NCBI RefSeq assembly: GCF_037975245.1
Contig: NC_092582.1
Coordinates: 13,142,077 to 13,206,076, forward strand
Length of the DNA: 64,000 nucleotides
Origin: Apostichopus japonicus
Lineage: Eukaryota > Echinodermata > Holothuroidea > Aspidochirotida > Stichopodidae
Direction of reading: 5' to 3'
Positions 41,801-55,600 of this stretch are shown in pieces (position 1 is the first letter of the stretch; every line of letters starts with the position of its first letter). Below the pieces are notes generated by a model. That model searched no databases and was not told where the DNA came from. It saw only the letters and a program-made list of their open reading frames with translations. A program made the translations under genes and the position numbers.

Positions 41801-43573
41801 CTGAGTTTTGTTCTAAGAGTTTTGAGATTACTTTTAAGATTCTAAAGATTTAATAATTTGCATTGCTTAGTGTTATTTGTGGGTTCCTGTACGAATTAAA
41901 AGAAAGGAAAAGATCAGTAATTTTTTAATTGCTGATCTATAAGCCTTAATGTTACAGTAACCTATTTGAATTTAAGTACAGAAATCATAATCTCTAATGT
42001 GCCTCTCCTCATGTTGTAACCATTACAGTTTGTTCAGTGGTACCACATATTTTCTACGTACAGTGAAGTTTGGTAGAAGTATGAATAAGAATCTTCCTGA
42101 GTTTTGTTCTAAGAGTTTTGAGATTACTTTTAAGATTCTAAAGATTTAATAATTTGCATTGCTTAGTGTTATTTGTGGGTTCCTGTACGAATTAAAAGAA
42201 AGGAAAAGATCAGTAATTTTTTAATTGCTGATCTATAAGCCTTAATGTTACAGTAACCTATTTGAATTAAAGTACAGAAATCATAATCTCTAATGTGCCT
42301 CTCCTCATGTTGTAACCATTACAGTTTGTTCAGTGGTACCACATATTTTCTACGTACAGTGAAGTTTGGTAGAAGTATGAATAAGAATCTTCCTGAGTTT
42401 TGTTCTAAGAGTTTTGAGATTACTTTTAAGATTCTAAAGATTTAATAATTTGCATTGCTTAGTGTTATTTGTGGGTTCCTGTACGAATTAAAAGAAAGGA
42501 AAAGATCAGTAATTTTTTAATTGCTGATCTATAAGCCTTAATGTTACAGTAACCTATTTGAATTAAAGTACAGAAATCATAATCTCTAATGTGCCTCTCC
42601 TCATGTTGTAACCATTACAGTTTGTTCAGTGGTACCACATATTTTCTATTCCTACAGGAAAAGTTAAAACATTTAAAAGATGATGGCTCTTTAATTGAAA
42701 CCAATAAAAAGAAATCCTAAAAATGTATGATATCTGTTTGGTTTGTGTAGAGTTTGAGTCTGTAAGATTGTATGTAAGTTTCTCCTTGTTGTAAAGATAA
42801 GTTAACTGCAGAACCGCTGCACCATGAGCTTCATTATGCTGCCCTATGAGAGCTTTCTCACTGTGTAGTAAATACAGCTAATTGCAGAAGGGAAACCTGC
42901 CCATGAATCATGATCATGCAGTAATAACTTGAGGAATGGTACCTTTCTGTAAAGTAAATATTTCTTGACGTAAAGTATCTGCGACTGGTTGCAACAAGAA
43001 GGCCTGTCCTGCAAAGTAACTTTCCTTGCCACAAAGTAGCTGCGACTGGTTGCAACAAGAAAGCCTTTCCTGCGAAGTAACTTTCCTTGTCGCAAGGTAG
43101 CTGCGACTGGTTGCAACAAGAGGGCCTTTCCTGCGAAGTAATTTTCCTTCCGCGAAGTAGCTGCGACTGGTTGCAACAAGAAGGAAAGGCCTGCGAAGTA
43201 ACTTTCCTTGCCGCGAAGTAGCTGCGACTGGTTGCAACAAGAAGGCCTTTCCTGCGAAGTAACTTTCCTTGCCGCGAAGTAGCTGCGACTGGTTGCAACA
43301 AGAAGGCCTTTCCTGCGAAGTAACTTTCCTTGCCGCGAAGTAGCTGCGACCAGTTACAACAAGATGGGCCTCCTGCGAAGTCATATTCCTTTGCTGCGAT
43401 GTTGCTGCGACTACTCGCAGGAGCAAAACCCTGCGGCGAAGTAATATTTCTGCTGTCGCGAAGTTACGGCAAAGTCACAGTAAAAGTGAAGTACTGCGAA
43501 GTCTTGTAGCGAAGGAATTCCTTCGCAGCGAAGTCGCAGCGACTGCGCAGCGAAGTAACCCTTTTGGTAGGGG

Positions 43574-43614
<41 letters not shown>

Positions 43615-46600
43615 ATAAGTCTAGAATATATATTATAAGTCTAGAATGCACAGCTACTGTTCAATTTTTTTACAGCAATCCATTCAAAACTTTGGGAACA
43701 GTTACATAACCAATCCAGCATTATGTAACGATATAGCTGCACCGGTTACAGACCCTTGTTTGACAGCTGATTCTTTGGTAACCTTCCAGGCTGATGCAGT
43801 ATGCAGTGTACTGCAGGAGACAAGTGGTAATTACTTTAAATATTATAAATCTTACAGAGAGAAGTCATATCCATCCAGAAAACAAACAAACAAACTGTTT
43901 GACATACATGTAATGTCGAAATATCCACATACCACTGAAGTATTGAACCAGGCTACCTTATTTTGTGTGAACAGTATCTTGGAATATGTAACAATAACCA
44001 GTTAATCATGAAAGACAAATAAATGGAGTTTTACTCCATTTATTAGACTAGGAAACTCTGGTTGAAGGATTTTGATGGCTTTTGATTTTGATTTTGATGT
44101 GTGTATATATATATATCAGTGATGTTGAGTTTGTTATAGGCTTTTGCGAGATGTTTACACTATAGATGTGTTATGGTTATGATATGCAACTAACTGCATA
44201 ACCAGTCCAGTTTTGCCATCTGAAGTGGTTAAAATACCAACAAAGTTTTTACCATTTTGTTGACTGGCTACCCATCTAGCGCAAAACTTTTGTTCACACT
44301 TCTGTTTTGAAACTTGGCAAGCTGCTTTTATCCTGCAAAAGGCCTGTATGGGTAAAGTTTATGGAACTTTTAGATGGTGTGACATTGCTACCCTTGTAGG
44401 ATCTTCATCAGAGGCAGAAGAAAAATGAATGAAAGTTGTTTTAAATAAGCTATCACACTTTAGTACCACCATCTTAATGAATCAATGTTGAAAAAATTGC
44501 ATACGTTTACCAAAATTTCCTTCACCAGGAGCATTTGGTGATTGTATCAATTCTATGAGCACCATCGCCGATACCTACTACTCCAACTGCCGGCACGACG
44601 TCTGTGCGTCTTCACCAGATACAGCAAACGCATGTTCAGTCATCCTGGCCTTTGCTCTGTTTTGTCAAGAGAATGGCTTCAGCATTCAGACTTGGAGGAG
44701 TGCATTGGTCTGTCGTAAGTAATCACTGCTCTTCAACCAAGTCACGACTTACTTTCTCGGGCTTCTCCCTTTATATTCCCCGAGGCAAACCATCTTTGCC
44801 CCTGTGAGGGTTTCTTTGACTGCATGCATTATCAGTTTGTCCACTGCAATTCCATGCTCGACTGTTATGTGAATATGTAGATGGTGTTGAATGCATTTGT
44901 TGTTGATATTTTAGATCATATATATCATATATATTTTGGTAATCATCACCAAATGTTTGGAATTGTCTAGATTTGCTTGAAAGTGCTTAATAAATATAGT
45001 AATATAAATATAGTGTAAGAATGACGTTTTGTTTGTTTTTGTGATTATGTACATAATTGATGTTTTTTTTTGTAACTTATGTATGTACAGAGAAAACAAT
45101 TACTATACAAAATGTTAAACTAATCAATTATTCCTTTTTTTTTGCATTCGCGTGTCTGGTGATATAATAGCTATAACTTGTGGTGCAGATTCAACCTATA
45201 ACCTCAACGGTGATCCCTGCTCGGAATCGTGTACCAGCTTACTGGATCCTACTGTTTTGACGGGATGCAACTCTACAGGTTCAGTGGAAGGCTGTCAGTG
45301 TGATGAAGGATTTGTAGTAGAGGGAGCCGATTGCGTCAGTCCAAACACATGCGGTTGTATCAAGGATGGCTTTTATGCGCCGGTAAGTTTCCAAGTTTAG
45401 CAGGTGAATTAATCATCATTTCTTGGCAGGATTTAATGTTCATTGCAACCTGGGCTTAGTATATATATGACACAAGAAGGGTGTGTTTGGTGAAAATAGG
45501 TGAAAGTTTGAAATTTATGTCTCTGGCCGGCATCTTCACCTCATTGAAAAGTGAGAACCTGGAAGAACTTTTCTTTTAGCTGTCTACTTGACAATCAGTT
45601 TTTTTTTTGTGAAGCTTCTTCCCATAAGAAAATTTTGCTTGCCAATAAATAACAGAATTTTTTGTTTTTATTTTAAAAGCATTGAAGACTCGCCCCAAAA
45701 CGCGTGCCCCGCTCTGAAAAGTTAATTTTGTTGCGCTTGCAAGTAACGTTTTCTTTGTGTCGCTACAAAATGCAGACAGTAATGAAACGTGATACCTTGT
45801 TATCTTTTATCTGGACCTGAGACGTCCATCGCTGTACCGTTTGTACACTGTGCTGTGGGTATTGACCCCAGCTGTATGTACTGACTGTACACTAGTGTCT
45901 AATTACCGAAGGTAGCAAGCTGTGTGCGTATTTTCTGGTATCGATGGTGGTGTCTAACACTTCTGTTATACCTCATACGAAACTAGATCAGATTACCGGC
46001 ATTAGACGTTTCTTTTTGCGCCCTTTAAGACCATAGCATCCTACTGATTAATGTTGATTCTCACTTGTGAGGTTCTTTGTTTGTTTCTAGGTTGGGTTGG
46101 TCTTCCAGACACAGGCGTGTACCTTAGAATGCACATGCAATGGATACGATGATCTTACCTGCGTCAACGTGAGCTGCGATGCCAATGCTGTGTGCGAACC
46201 TACTGGATGTGTGTGCATGGAAGGTTACGAAGGAGATGGATTCACCTGTCGAGGTCAGTTCCCGCCGTGAACCTTGACAATGTTATTAACCGTTGCAGAC
46301 CCGTCGACTTTCCCGGTTTTACCGGGAGAGACTCCCTGTTTTTAACCCGAATATCCCGGCCTCCCGGTTTCATATTCTATTCTCCTGGTTTTTTAATGTT
46401 TCATCACTTGCGACATTTCTGAAAATAGCCAACAATTAGTCCTATGCTTAGTAATTCCCCAAAGTAACGCTGAACAGGAAAGGCTATTCAGTGAAGTTCG
46501 CAGGAACAAGACAGACAGTCGGTCAAGTCTCAAGCTTGATGGGACTCTATCTAGCATACTAGCCATGAAGTCACAGTACCCAGAGTCCACTGTTCCCTGT

Positions 46601-49600
46601 TTCAAATGGATGCCTTCTAAAGAAACCCTGTAGAAAGCGAAGCGAGCTGCTGTAAACTACAACAAGAAACACTGATTGGATGATTCTCTCATTGTATTAC
46701 ATAAGTAGACTATACTTATTTAGGAGTATTTATATCATTTCTGTTGAAAATTACCAACCTCCCTATTTTCCCCTTATTCTCCCTATTGTTTTGGCCCTGA
46801 AAAATGTTATTCTCCCTATTTTGTGGTCAAACTGGTTGACAGGTCTGCATTGCCTCCCAGTCGGCACTGTCTCTGTTGGGGTAGATTCTCCAAACATGTT
46901 CATCCCGTCAAGATTCTTGTAACTGCAGTCATCAATGCACAGAATGATGATGGCTGCTTGCAAAACGCCACCGAGTCTGTAGGATATTCTTATACCAAGA
47001 CGGTCACTAACTAAATATGTTCCCTGTAAACTAGTTCCTTTTCTTATCTTGTAAAATACTCACAAATTCTCAGGTATTTTGGGTAAACTCTATTGCAAAG
47101 GTCTGTTTAGAACAAGACTTTATCTGCTGCCAAGGTATGTAAATTAGTCAATCTGTGTCATCTGTGAATGTTTATGCCAACCGACTTGATTTTTCAGATG
47201 AGGTTGAAAGAGATCTGTTTTGTAAACTAGTAAATCTGTCCTTATATATATGTTGTAAAAGACTCACAAAAAGAGAAAATATTATTTTTAAATATTTGTT
47301 GTTGTTTGTATATTCCATTACAGCGGTCTGTTTAGAACAAGAGTTTACCTGCGCAGATGGTACATGCATCGGCAAATCTCTGATCTGTGACCTTTACCCT
47401 GACTGTCCAGATTTCTCAGATGAGTTTGAAGACCTCTGCTGTCGTAAGTATACACCTACCTCAACCAAATTTACTCCTCTTTATAGTAGGATAAACTAAT
47501 AAGTTGTATGGTGTAACTGCACACATGAGTGGATGCTTACGTGTCCGTAGTTACTGTATAGACTACACTGATCTTTGTTTGGACATACCAAAAGGAAGGT
47601 GGAGGGGATGAAAGCAGTGACACCTAGCATCTCAGATGTTGTTGGTCTGGTAAAGTAAAGGGCTTTCTTCTTTGCTTCCAGGGGGAATACAGTTCTTGGC
47701 TGAAATGGTATAAAAATCCCAAACAATAAGATTGTAAATATTTTCTTATAAATATTTTATGTCCTCAATTGTTCTTTGTAGATAATCGATCTACTTAGTG
47801 TTCGTACTCTACAGCTCTAGATCACTAGTGTAACAATAAAAATAAAAATAGAAAATATCATTGTAGGGCTTTTTCAGGCAGAACTGATTTTTTTTGCACT
47901 GTCCATTGTGATAGCAGGGAATAATTAATCCCTGCATCTTATCCAATTGCAAGAAAAAAACTGATAAAAATGCAAAAATGTATTGCAGTTTTCCGCACAC
48001 TGGAGCTGTAGCCTTTTATACGAGACCACATTCTGAGCATCACACTGAATTTTTGAATAATTTTTTTTTTAAACTATTTATTTTTTTCTGTTATTTTTTT
48101 ATTTTGTTTTATTTGAATTATTATACCTGGATAGTAGAATTGAGATGAGTCAGTGGAAGACATTTTTTCCTCCATGAACTTAAGAAAGTGATTTTTCTTT
48201 TCTTTCTCCTGTACAGCTACGCCGTCTGATGATGCACACTGTCCCCTACCGTTCCATTTTCGGTGTCCAGCGGATGGGCGTTACATTCCGGTATCTTATC
48301 TCTGCGACAGCTACGATTATGATTGCAGCGATAACTACGATGAATCTACAGCTCTCTGCTCAGGTGAGATGATCTCTTTGCTCGGCTTGCTGTTGAGCCA
48401 AGCCAGGAGAAGACATTACTCGCCCAAATTTTTAGTTCAGAAAAATTAGAATATGAGTTTGAAAAAATCAAAAATAGCCCAGAAGTAGATTACTAGTTTT
48501 TATTGTCTTGCAAAGAAAATCTAACAAATTTCTAAGTTCTTTCAACACTGCAGAATGTGCATTTATTTATTTATTTTAAAGTTTTTTTCTCATTTTATTG
48601 TTCATGAAAGCCTACTTTCCCACCATATATATCTTGTGTGGTACCATAACTGCTCACTTACAGGGTTTAAAGTTTTTAGTTTACTCAAATCAGTAAATCA
48701 GAACTGATTGTTATTAAAAAAGTGTTATCAATGATATTTCGCTGCAGGTGTCATCTACTAAATGACATCTATGAGATGTCATCTATTAGATGTCATCTAT
48801 GAGATGTCATCTATTATTGCAAAGAAAATGCTAAACATTTGTTACAGTGGATGATATATTTATTGCACGGAAATATCTTAACAGAAAGAGATTCTAACTC
48901 ACTGATTTCCAAGAATGTAAATCTTAGGCTATAACATTTTAAAGAGAAACTATATCTTTTTGAAGTTACTATATACAAGCAAAGAATACCCTTGATTACC
49001 CTTGAAGAATTTGTGTTTTGTTTTCAGTCGAAAAGCAAATCTTTTCCGGCGGTGTCAAACGAGCATTCTCTCCGCTTTTGTTTCAGATTTGTGTTATCCG
49101 CCGCCAAACGTGGCCTACGGTTATCACTCTCCCGTCTTGAACTTCTACATGACCAACGACACCATTACATTCTTTTGTTTTTCGGACTACACGCTGGTAG
49201 GTACCAACCCTAGAACCTGCGATGGCTTCGACTTCGGGAATGAACCGTTTCCAATGTGCTACGGTAAGTGGTTTAATGCTCGTTCTTATTGCTTCCATCT
49301 CTTTAAAGATATTCAAAGGCTGAGTAATGAACAATTTACTTCCCATCGAGTGTAGAACTGTCACTTAGAATAGGAAAAGACAATTTGAAGGTGGCAATAA
49401 ACAGCTTGATTGATTTTGCTGCCCACAACCATAGCACTTTTAAATTACTCAGATATGGTCAGGGGTTGGCAGAGCCCAAGGAGGGGGTGGGGGCAGGGAA
49501 TGCACATGTCCATGTTTTTTGTGAAGAATCTCAAGTGTCCTTTTCTGGTAATAAAAAGTACCTTTTTTTGTCATCTTTTCATTATTGTAACGAAAAATTG

Positions 49601-52600
49601 TCCTGCTACTATTTAATAAGTGTCCTTTTGTTGAAAAAGAAAATTAACCAAAATACTGTGCTCTTTTGTTGAAAAAATCTAATGAAAACTTGACCTTATG
49701 TTGAAAACTTTTCAAATTCTGGAATCTGTTGTACAGAATGCTCAGATGATTCATTTCTGTCAGAAAGGTTTTGAGGTAACTGTGTGGCATCCACCCTCAA
49801 ATCAAAATCACATATGTCCCCCCCACTGCCCTGTGAGGTTTATGGCCTTCCCCCAGAAAGAACCCTTTTCTGTTGCCCATGGATACGGTCACCTGTTTAT
49901 CATTACTTTCTCCCTTGCTTTAAAAGAGAAGATTGGTCTCACCAAGAAAATGCAAACTGTCAAACAAAACCAAAATTAAGAAGAGAGATCATTACATAAA
50001 TGGTGGTACTATGGCTTCACATATTGGATGTTGCCTTTGAACCAACTATGACATTGCACAGTGACAATATTACTGAACTCACATACTTGACTTTGAACCA
50101 GTGAATATCTGTGCCTATGTGGTACAAGATCTTCCTGAGCTCTTTGGGGGGGGGAGGGGAGCTCATGTTCATCGCCTGGGGGGAGCTCGTGTTCATCGCC
50201 TGCTTTCTGTATCATGTAAGATATATCATGTTTTTTGTTGATATGTAAAGTGTTTCTAAGAAGGAAGAAGAAACCTGGATGCCATGCTGTCTTGGTAAAA
50301 TTATCTTTTTGAAATCCAATTGACGATGAGTTCTTGTTTTCTCCTTTTGTCTTTCCCAGAGAATTGCGACTTGCCCATAGCACCACAGTTTGGCACTCTG
50401 AACAACACCGATAACACCCACGGTGCTGTGATCGGTGTCGTGTGTGATGCGAATTACGAAGCAGTCACCCCTGGTTCATTCCTCATCTGTAACAATGGAA
50501 CTCTAGAGGGTACTCTGTCTTCATGTCAATGTGAGTTACTATGCCCCCCGCCCCCCACACCCACCCTCTCTCTCAAACCCATTTCCAACTAGCATTTACA
50601 CAGTGCTGTATTTTCTTATCACTAGTAGTGTCACCAACACCAGAAATCTCAAATACGTTTGATATAAACAAAGTGCTGGGATCAAGTTGATATTTGCTAA
50701 ATTTCATCTCCACAATGTTTAGCATATTCATCATACCATTGTTGCTGGTATCTAACCCACCCCTCCCCCCCCCCCCCCCACCATCTCTACCCATCCTGTT
50801 ACTCTTTAAACTGATGCCTTTTTTTAATTTCCTTGCCAGTGATTAACTTGTGTCTTTCTGATCCATGTGAGAATGATGGCACCTGTTCCAATAACATTGG
50901 GTTCTTCACCTGCACCTGTGCTGCTGGATGGACTGGATCCACCTGTAGCCAAGGTGAGTATCTCTTTCCTCTATTATTGATAGCAATGTAGTCGCTGTTT
51001 TTAAATGTAGTCGCTGTTTAAGTTATTCGTTAAACAGCAAGTTCTTTTAATAGTAGAAACAATTATAATGTTATAATAACCTCACAAATGTGTTTATATA
51101 GAAGATTCCAATAGTGAATTTATGGGTAACAGTCAACCAGTGTTAAATATTTTGGTAAACTAATATGTTTTGTGTTTAGCATCAATAGAAGGGATGTCAA
51201 ACAGTGAATGTTCATTTATCAAAAATACTAAATCATCATCTGAGATGAAGTTGATCTGCATCAGTATTTTTGTTTGTTTATGATAGCTGTTCTGCAGATA
51301 AAGTAGAGCTTCATAAAACATCCAATTATAATTAGAAAAAGAAAGAAAGAGAACTTCTTACAGAGTTGTTACAAGTCACTTCATGTTAAGGTAGAGTCAA
51401 GTAATAACCAGTGATTTTCCTGAGTTGTAATCTGGAGTGACTACGCTATCTCTATCGGGCAAAAGATTGTACTAGTTTGACTCACTATATCATCTTTATT
51501 TGGGGGGGGGGGGTGGAAGATTGTAGTTGTTTGAGTTACTCTGTCATCTCCATTGGGAAAAAGATTGAAATAGGTAGAGTCACTCTATCATATTCATTGG
51601 GTGCAAGGGGGTGGGTGAATATTGTAGCAGTTTGAGTTACTCTATCATCTCCATTGGGAAAAAGATTGAATTAGGTAGTCACTCTATCATATTCATTGGG
51701 TGCATGGGGGGGGGGGATGAAAAAGATTGTAGCATTGGGAAAAAAACTGAACTAGGTTGAGTCACTCTATTATCTCTATCAGGAAGAAGATTGAACTCAC
51801 TCGAGTCACTCTATTTTCTCTATTGGGAAAAAGATTGAACTTGTTCGAGTCACTCTGTTATCTCTATCGGGAAAAGCATTGAATGAGTTTGAGTCCCTCT
51901 ATTATCTCTATCGGCAAAAGATTTCACCCATTCGAGAAACTCTGTTATCTCTATCAAGAAAAAGATTGAACAAGTTCCAGTAACTCTGTCATCTCTATGG
52001 GGGAAAAAGATTGAACTTGAGTCGATTCGCTTTTGAAATTGAGTGACTCGAGTGATGACCTGTTACAGCAATGATTATTTATTTATTTTTTAGATTACTT
52101 GTTGTTGAAATCAAATCAGATTTCATTGCTCCAAAAAAAAATCTGGAAGCCTTGAAACAATTGAGAGGTTTATAAGCATTTTATTCTCCCTTTTATTCTC
52201 TTTCAGATATTGATGAGTGCATGGGAATGAATGATTGTGATCAAAATGCTACTTGTATCAACAACGCTGGATCCTATACTTGTGAATGTAATGACGGCTT
52301 CACTGGAGATGGGTTTTACTGCAGAGGTGAGAGTATTTTAGGATTATGTAAATAATTCTATGAATATGCATTAGGCTTTGGACTGCAGCTATAATCTAAT
52401 AGTGGTTTCAATGGAGATGGGTGCTACTGCAGAGGTGAGAGTATTATAGGATTATGGAAATAATTGATGAATATACATTAGGCTTTGGGCTGCAGCTGTA
52501 ATCTAATAGTGGTTTCAATGGAGATATGTGTGCTACTGCAGAGGTAAGAGCTTTTTAGAATCTGTAAATATTTTGATGAATATGCATTAGGCCTCAGACT

Positions 52601-55600
52601 AGCTGTAACTCTAATGATAGTTTCAATGGAGATGGGTTTACTGCAGAGGTGGGAGTTTTAAAGAATTATGTAAATAAAGTGATGAATATTCATTAGGCTT
52701 CAGACTGTAGCTGTATCTGTCATGATGGTTTCCATATAGATGATTAACTGCAGATGTGAAAGTTTGATAGAATTATGTAAATTATTAATTTATGCATAAT
52801 ATGTATTAGGCTTCAGACTGTACCTCCACCTCTCAATGATGATGGTTCATTTGAAAGATTGTATTCATCCTAGTGGTCACACTAACCAGTAAAGAGGTTA
52901 TGTAAATAACTCCATCTCATTTTGCATGCATCAAATATAAATAAATACAATTGCAGCCTTGGAAGTGTCTAAGGTCATATGTTTCCCCCTCCCCCGTCTT
53001 TTTCAGAAATTCGTCTGTTTGCATTCGGAGATGCCCAGGATGATGAGCGTCTTACCCTGACATCAGTGGAGGCTGACGGGCAGACTGGAAATGAAAGAGA
53101 ACTGTTATCGAGGACATTTGTCCCACCCGCCGGATTCCCCATCGGCGATAACTTCTATTACAGTCTCTACGTGAGTTTATTCTAACTGGGCTCACATCTC
53201 GTAGAGTCCCCTCAAAAGTGGTACTCCTTTCCAGCTCGATTTTATTACGATCCTGTAATGATCTTGTATAGAAATTTGCATTCTAGTAGCATTTTTATTA
53301 TTTTCTTGCATAATTAGTTACAGCAGCTATTTAACTATTTTGCCCCATGCAAACAAACTATTTTGCCCCATGCAAAAGTCGAGCTTAGCCAGCGGGGATT
53401 GGCCCCAGTGGTTTACCCGCTCGGAGCCTGCTCATGTGTGGTGATATTTATGATTTCGTATTTAACGTTTTGGTTAGATATAATAATCATGATAATATAT
53501 TATATAATAGTATTAATAATAATAATAGTTCTTTCTCCTGACCACAGAGGAAATCTTTATAAAATTGCATATGGAATCCCTAAAATTTTGGGTCATTAAG
53601 GATGACCATTGACAGAGACCTGAAAGCTTTTACAACTGAAGTGCATAAGTGATACCTGGAGTACAGATTTGAAAGAACCGACATAAAGGACACAGCTGTG
53701 GTTGGTTTTTCGCAAAACACATTTCTCTTTATTTTGGAGTTAACGTTAACATAATTTTTTTCTTTCTCTTGCAGTTTATGGACAATGGCATTGTTGTTTT
53801 TATCAATGAGAACGCCGAGAAATTTGGATTTCCATATCCCTACAGCAATGGTTATGACGGTACCCAAAAACTGGTGGCTGTCACACCATTTTGGACAGAC
53901 AGTGATCTTGGTAATGACCAAGGAGAGGTTTTCTATCAGGTATGGATCGTCCACAAAAGTTTTAAACGAGACCATTTTAGGCACCAAATTTGTTCAAGTT
54001 TCGACGGATAAAAATGATGTGCCACGTACTGGTTCATTCTTAATTAGTACATAATCTGGCAATATATTTATGATTAAATCAGTTTTGTGTAATGGGGTAT
54101 AGCCTCTTGTTATTGCCCTTGGTCGAGCATTTCTATTAATGGTGATAGAGGAATAACATTTTTGTTGCAAAAGTTTGAAATTCCTCATCATAATTTCATG
54201 GGGTACAGCTAGCATCACCTAGTTTGCATTGGGAGGGCCGACGTTACATTATTTTATCGGGGTACATCATATGTACAGTTGTATGAGGGAGAGCATATCG
54301 ACCTTTGTGTGGGATACGACATACCAGTCTTTTGCCTGGGACACAGCATCTCAATGTTTGTTATGAGGAAGCAGTATCCTAAGATTTTTTCTATGGAAAT
54401 ACCAAATGGGAAAAAACAAATTTGCCTGTTATTACATTGCTCTCTCTCCTCGACCCTTCACCGTTTCCTGGTAACGAAACAAGTTCTATCGGAAATACTG
54501 AGATGTTGGCTTGTTTTCCATAACAAATGTTATTTACGCTGATGAATGTCGTATGAGTACTACATGTTGACACTCATCTATTGCCATGGTTACATCTGCG
54601 TGAGATTTCGTTTTTTATGCCTCTACTGACCACCGAGATGATAACATTGACTTCCATAACGAATGAGATTCCTCTCTATGCCTCTGCGTCTCTACAGGTG
54701 TACGAAAAGTCCGAAAGTGCAAGTACTGCCGTCAACAATATGTTAGAGGACGCCAACCGCCGTATCCGGGACTTTGATGCAGATCACCCACAATTCAATG
54801 CGACTTGGTTGTTGGTTATAACCTGGTTCGAGATACCATCCTTCACCACCACGGCTAATGTGAGTGTATTACAATAATCAACCAGAGTGACTAAAATCAT
54901 TATAACTCTGGGCAGAAATCGAGTATGTGTGTATGTGTGTCATAGTGGATTAAACATCCAGCTAAATCAGATGCATCTACTGTCTTCATACAGCTAGGTT
55001 AGTCTTGAGTATATCCTCCTCCATTAAAGTATGTTCCATACGGGCTTTTTGATCACACACACAACCCTATCATGTGAGATATCACTTGCACAATTACGAA
55101 TGCGTTTAAGTTCAGCTCACGAGACCATCTAAGTCAGACAGCCTAAATTTGTTTGACTAAATCGATAGCCTACTTATTTGTTTGATGATACCTAAAGAAT
55201 AGTTTAATTTTGTTTAAAGATCTTTCCCAAGAGACCATCTAAGTCAGACAGCCTAAATTTGTTTGACTAAATCGATAGCCTACTTATTTGTTTGATGATA
55301 CCTAAAGAATAGTTTAATTTTGTTTAAAGATCTTTTCCGTTTTTAAATTCGCAAATTTCTGACATATTTATGTTTTAACTAAATAATAATAATTAGTTAC
55401 TTGATAGCATAAACAACCCCAAATACTGCCATTAAGATTCATACTTGAGTGTACCAAATTAATTGACCAGTCACCTGTATGATTGTAAACACAAATGGCT
55501 GAGCACTACGTTCCTGTGTGTGAGGACAAGTTTGGCTTGACCACTGAAATAATACACTGTGTTTAATCATGAATTTGTGCAGAGGGGCGGTCAGTATGGC

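Larger units (their letters stand above)
35833..43573. mobile_element. 7.74-kb DNA transposon with GCGACTTCGC subterminal arrays (EnSpm-like)
   Basis: The left end CCCCTGTCGAAAAAAGG and the right end, reverse-complemented, CCCCTACCAAAAGGG form imperfect inverted repeats. Both abut TA microsatellite, which hides the target duplication. About 600 bases at each end are packed with GCGACTTCGC-type words. Left and right arrays are inverted relative to each other and share the core ACTTCGCAGGAAAGG. The interior has two divergent gene pieces around a shared promoter near 38900, a transposase-like N-terminus (40403-41119) and five 296-bp tandem units. The layout is that of an internally rearranged CACTA/EnSpm element. 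It lies in the intron between the first VWD and C8 exons, in a host gene that otherwise still reads through. Confidence 0.75.

Noticed and set aside
42844-43426. Three overlapping minus-strand frames of 111 to 170 residues with [10 protein letters not shown] repeats
   Set aside because: Every frame stays open because the 61-bp subterminal repeat lacks stops on that strand; no domain or splice support.
53375-53440. A-box-like CCCCAGTGGTTTACC
   Set aside because: No B box downstream; at most a truncated SINE head.
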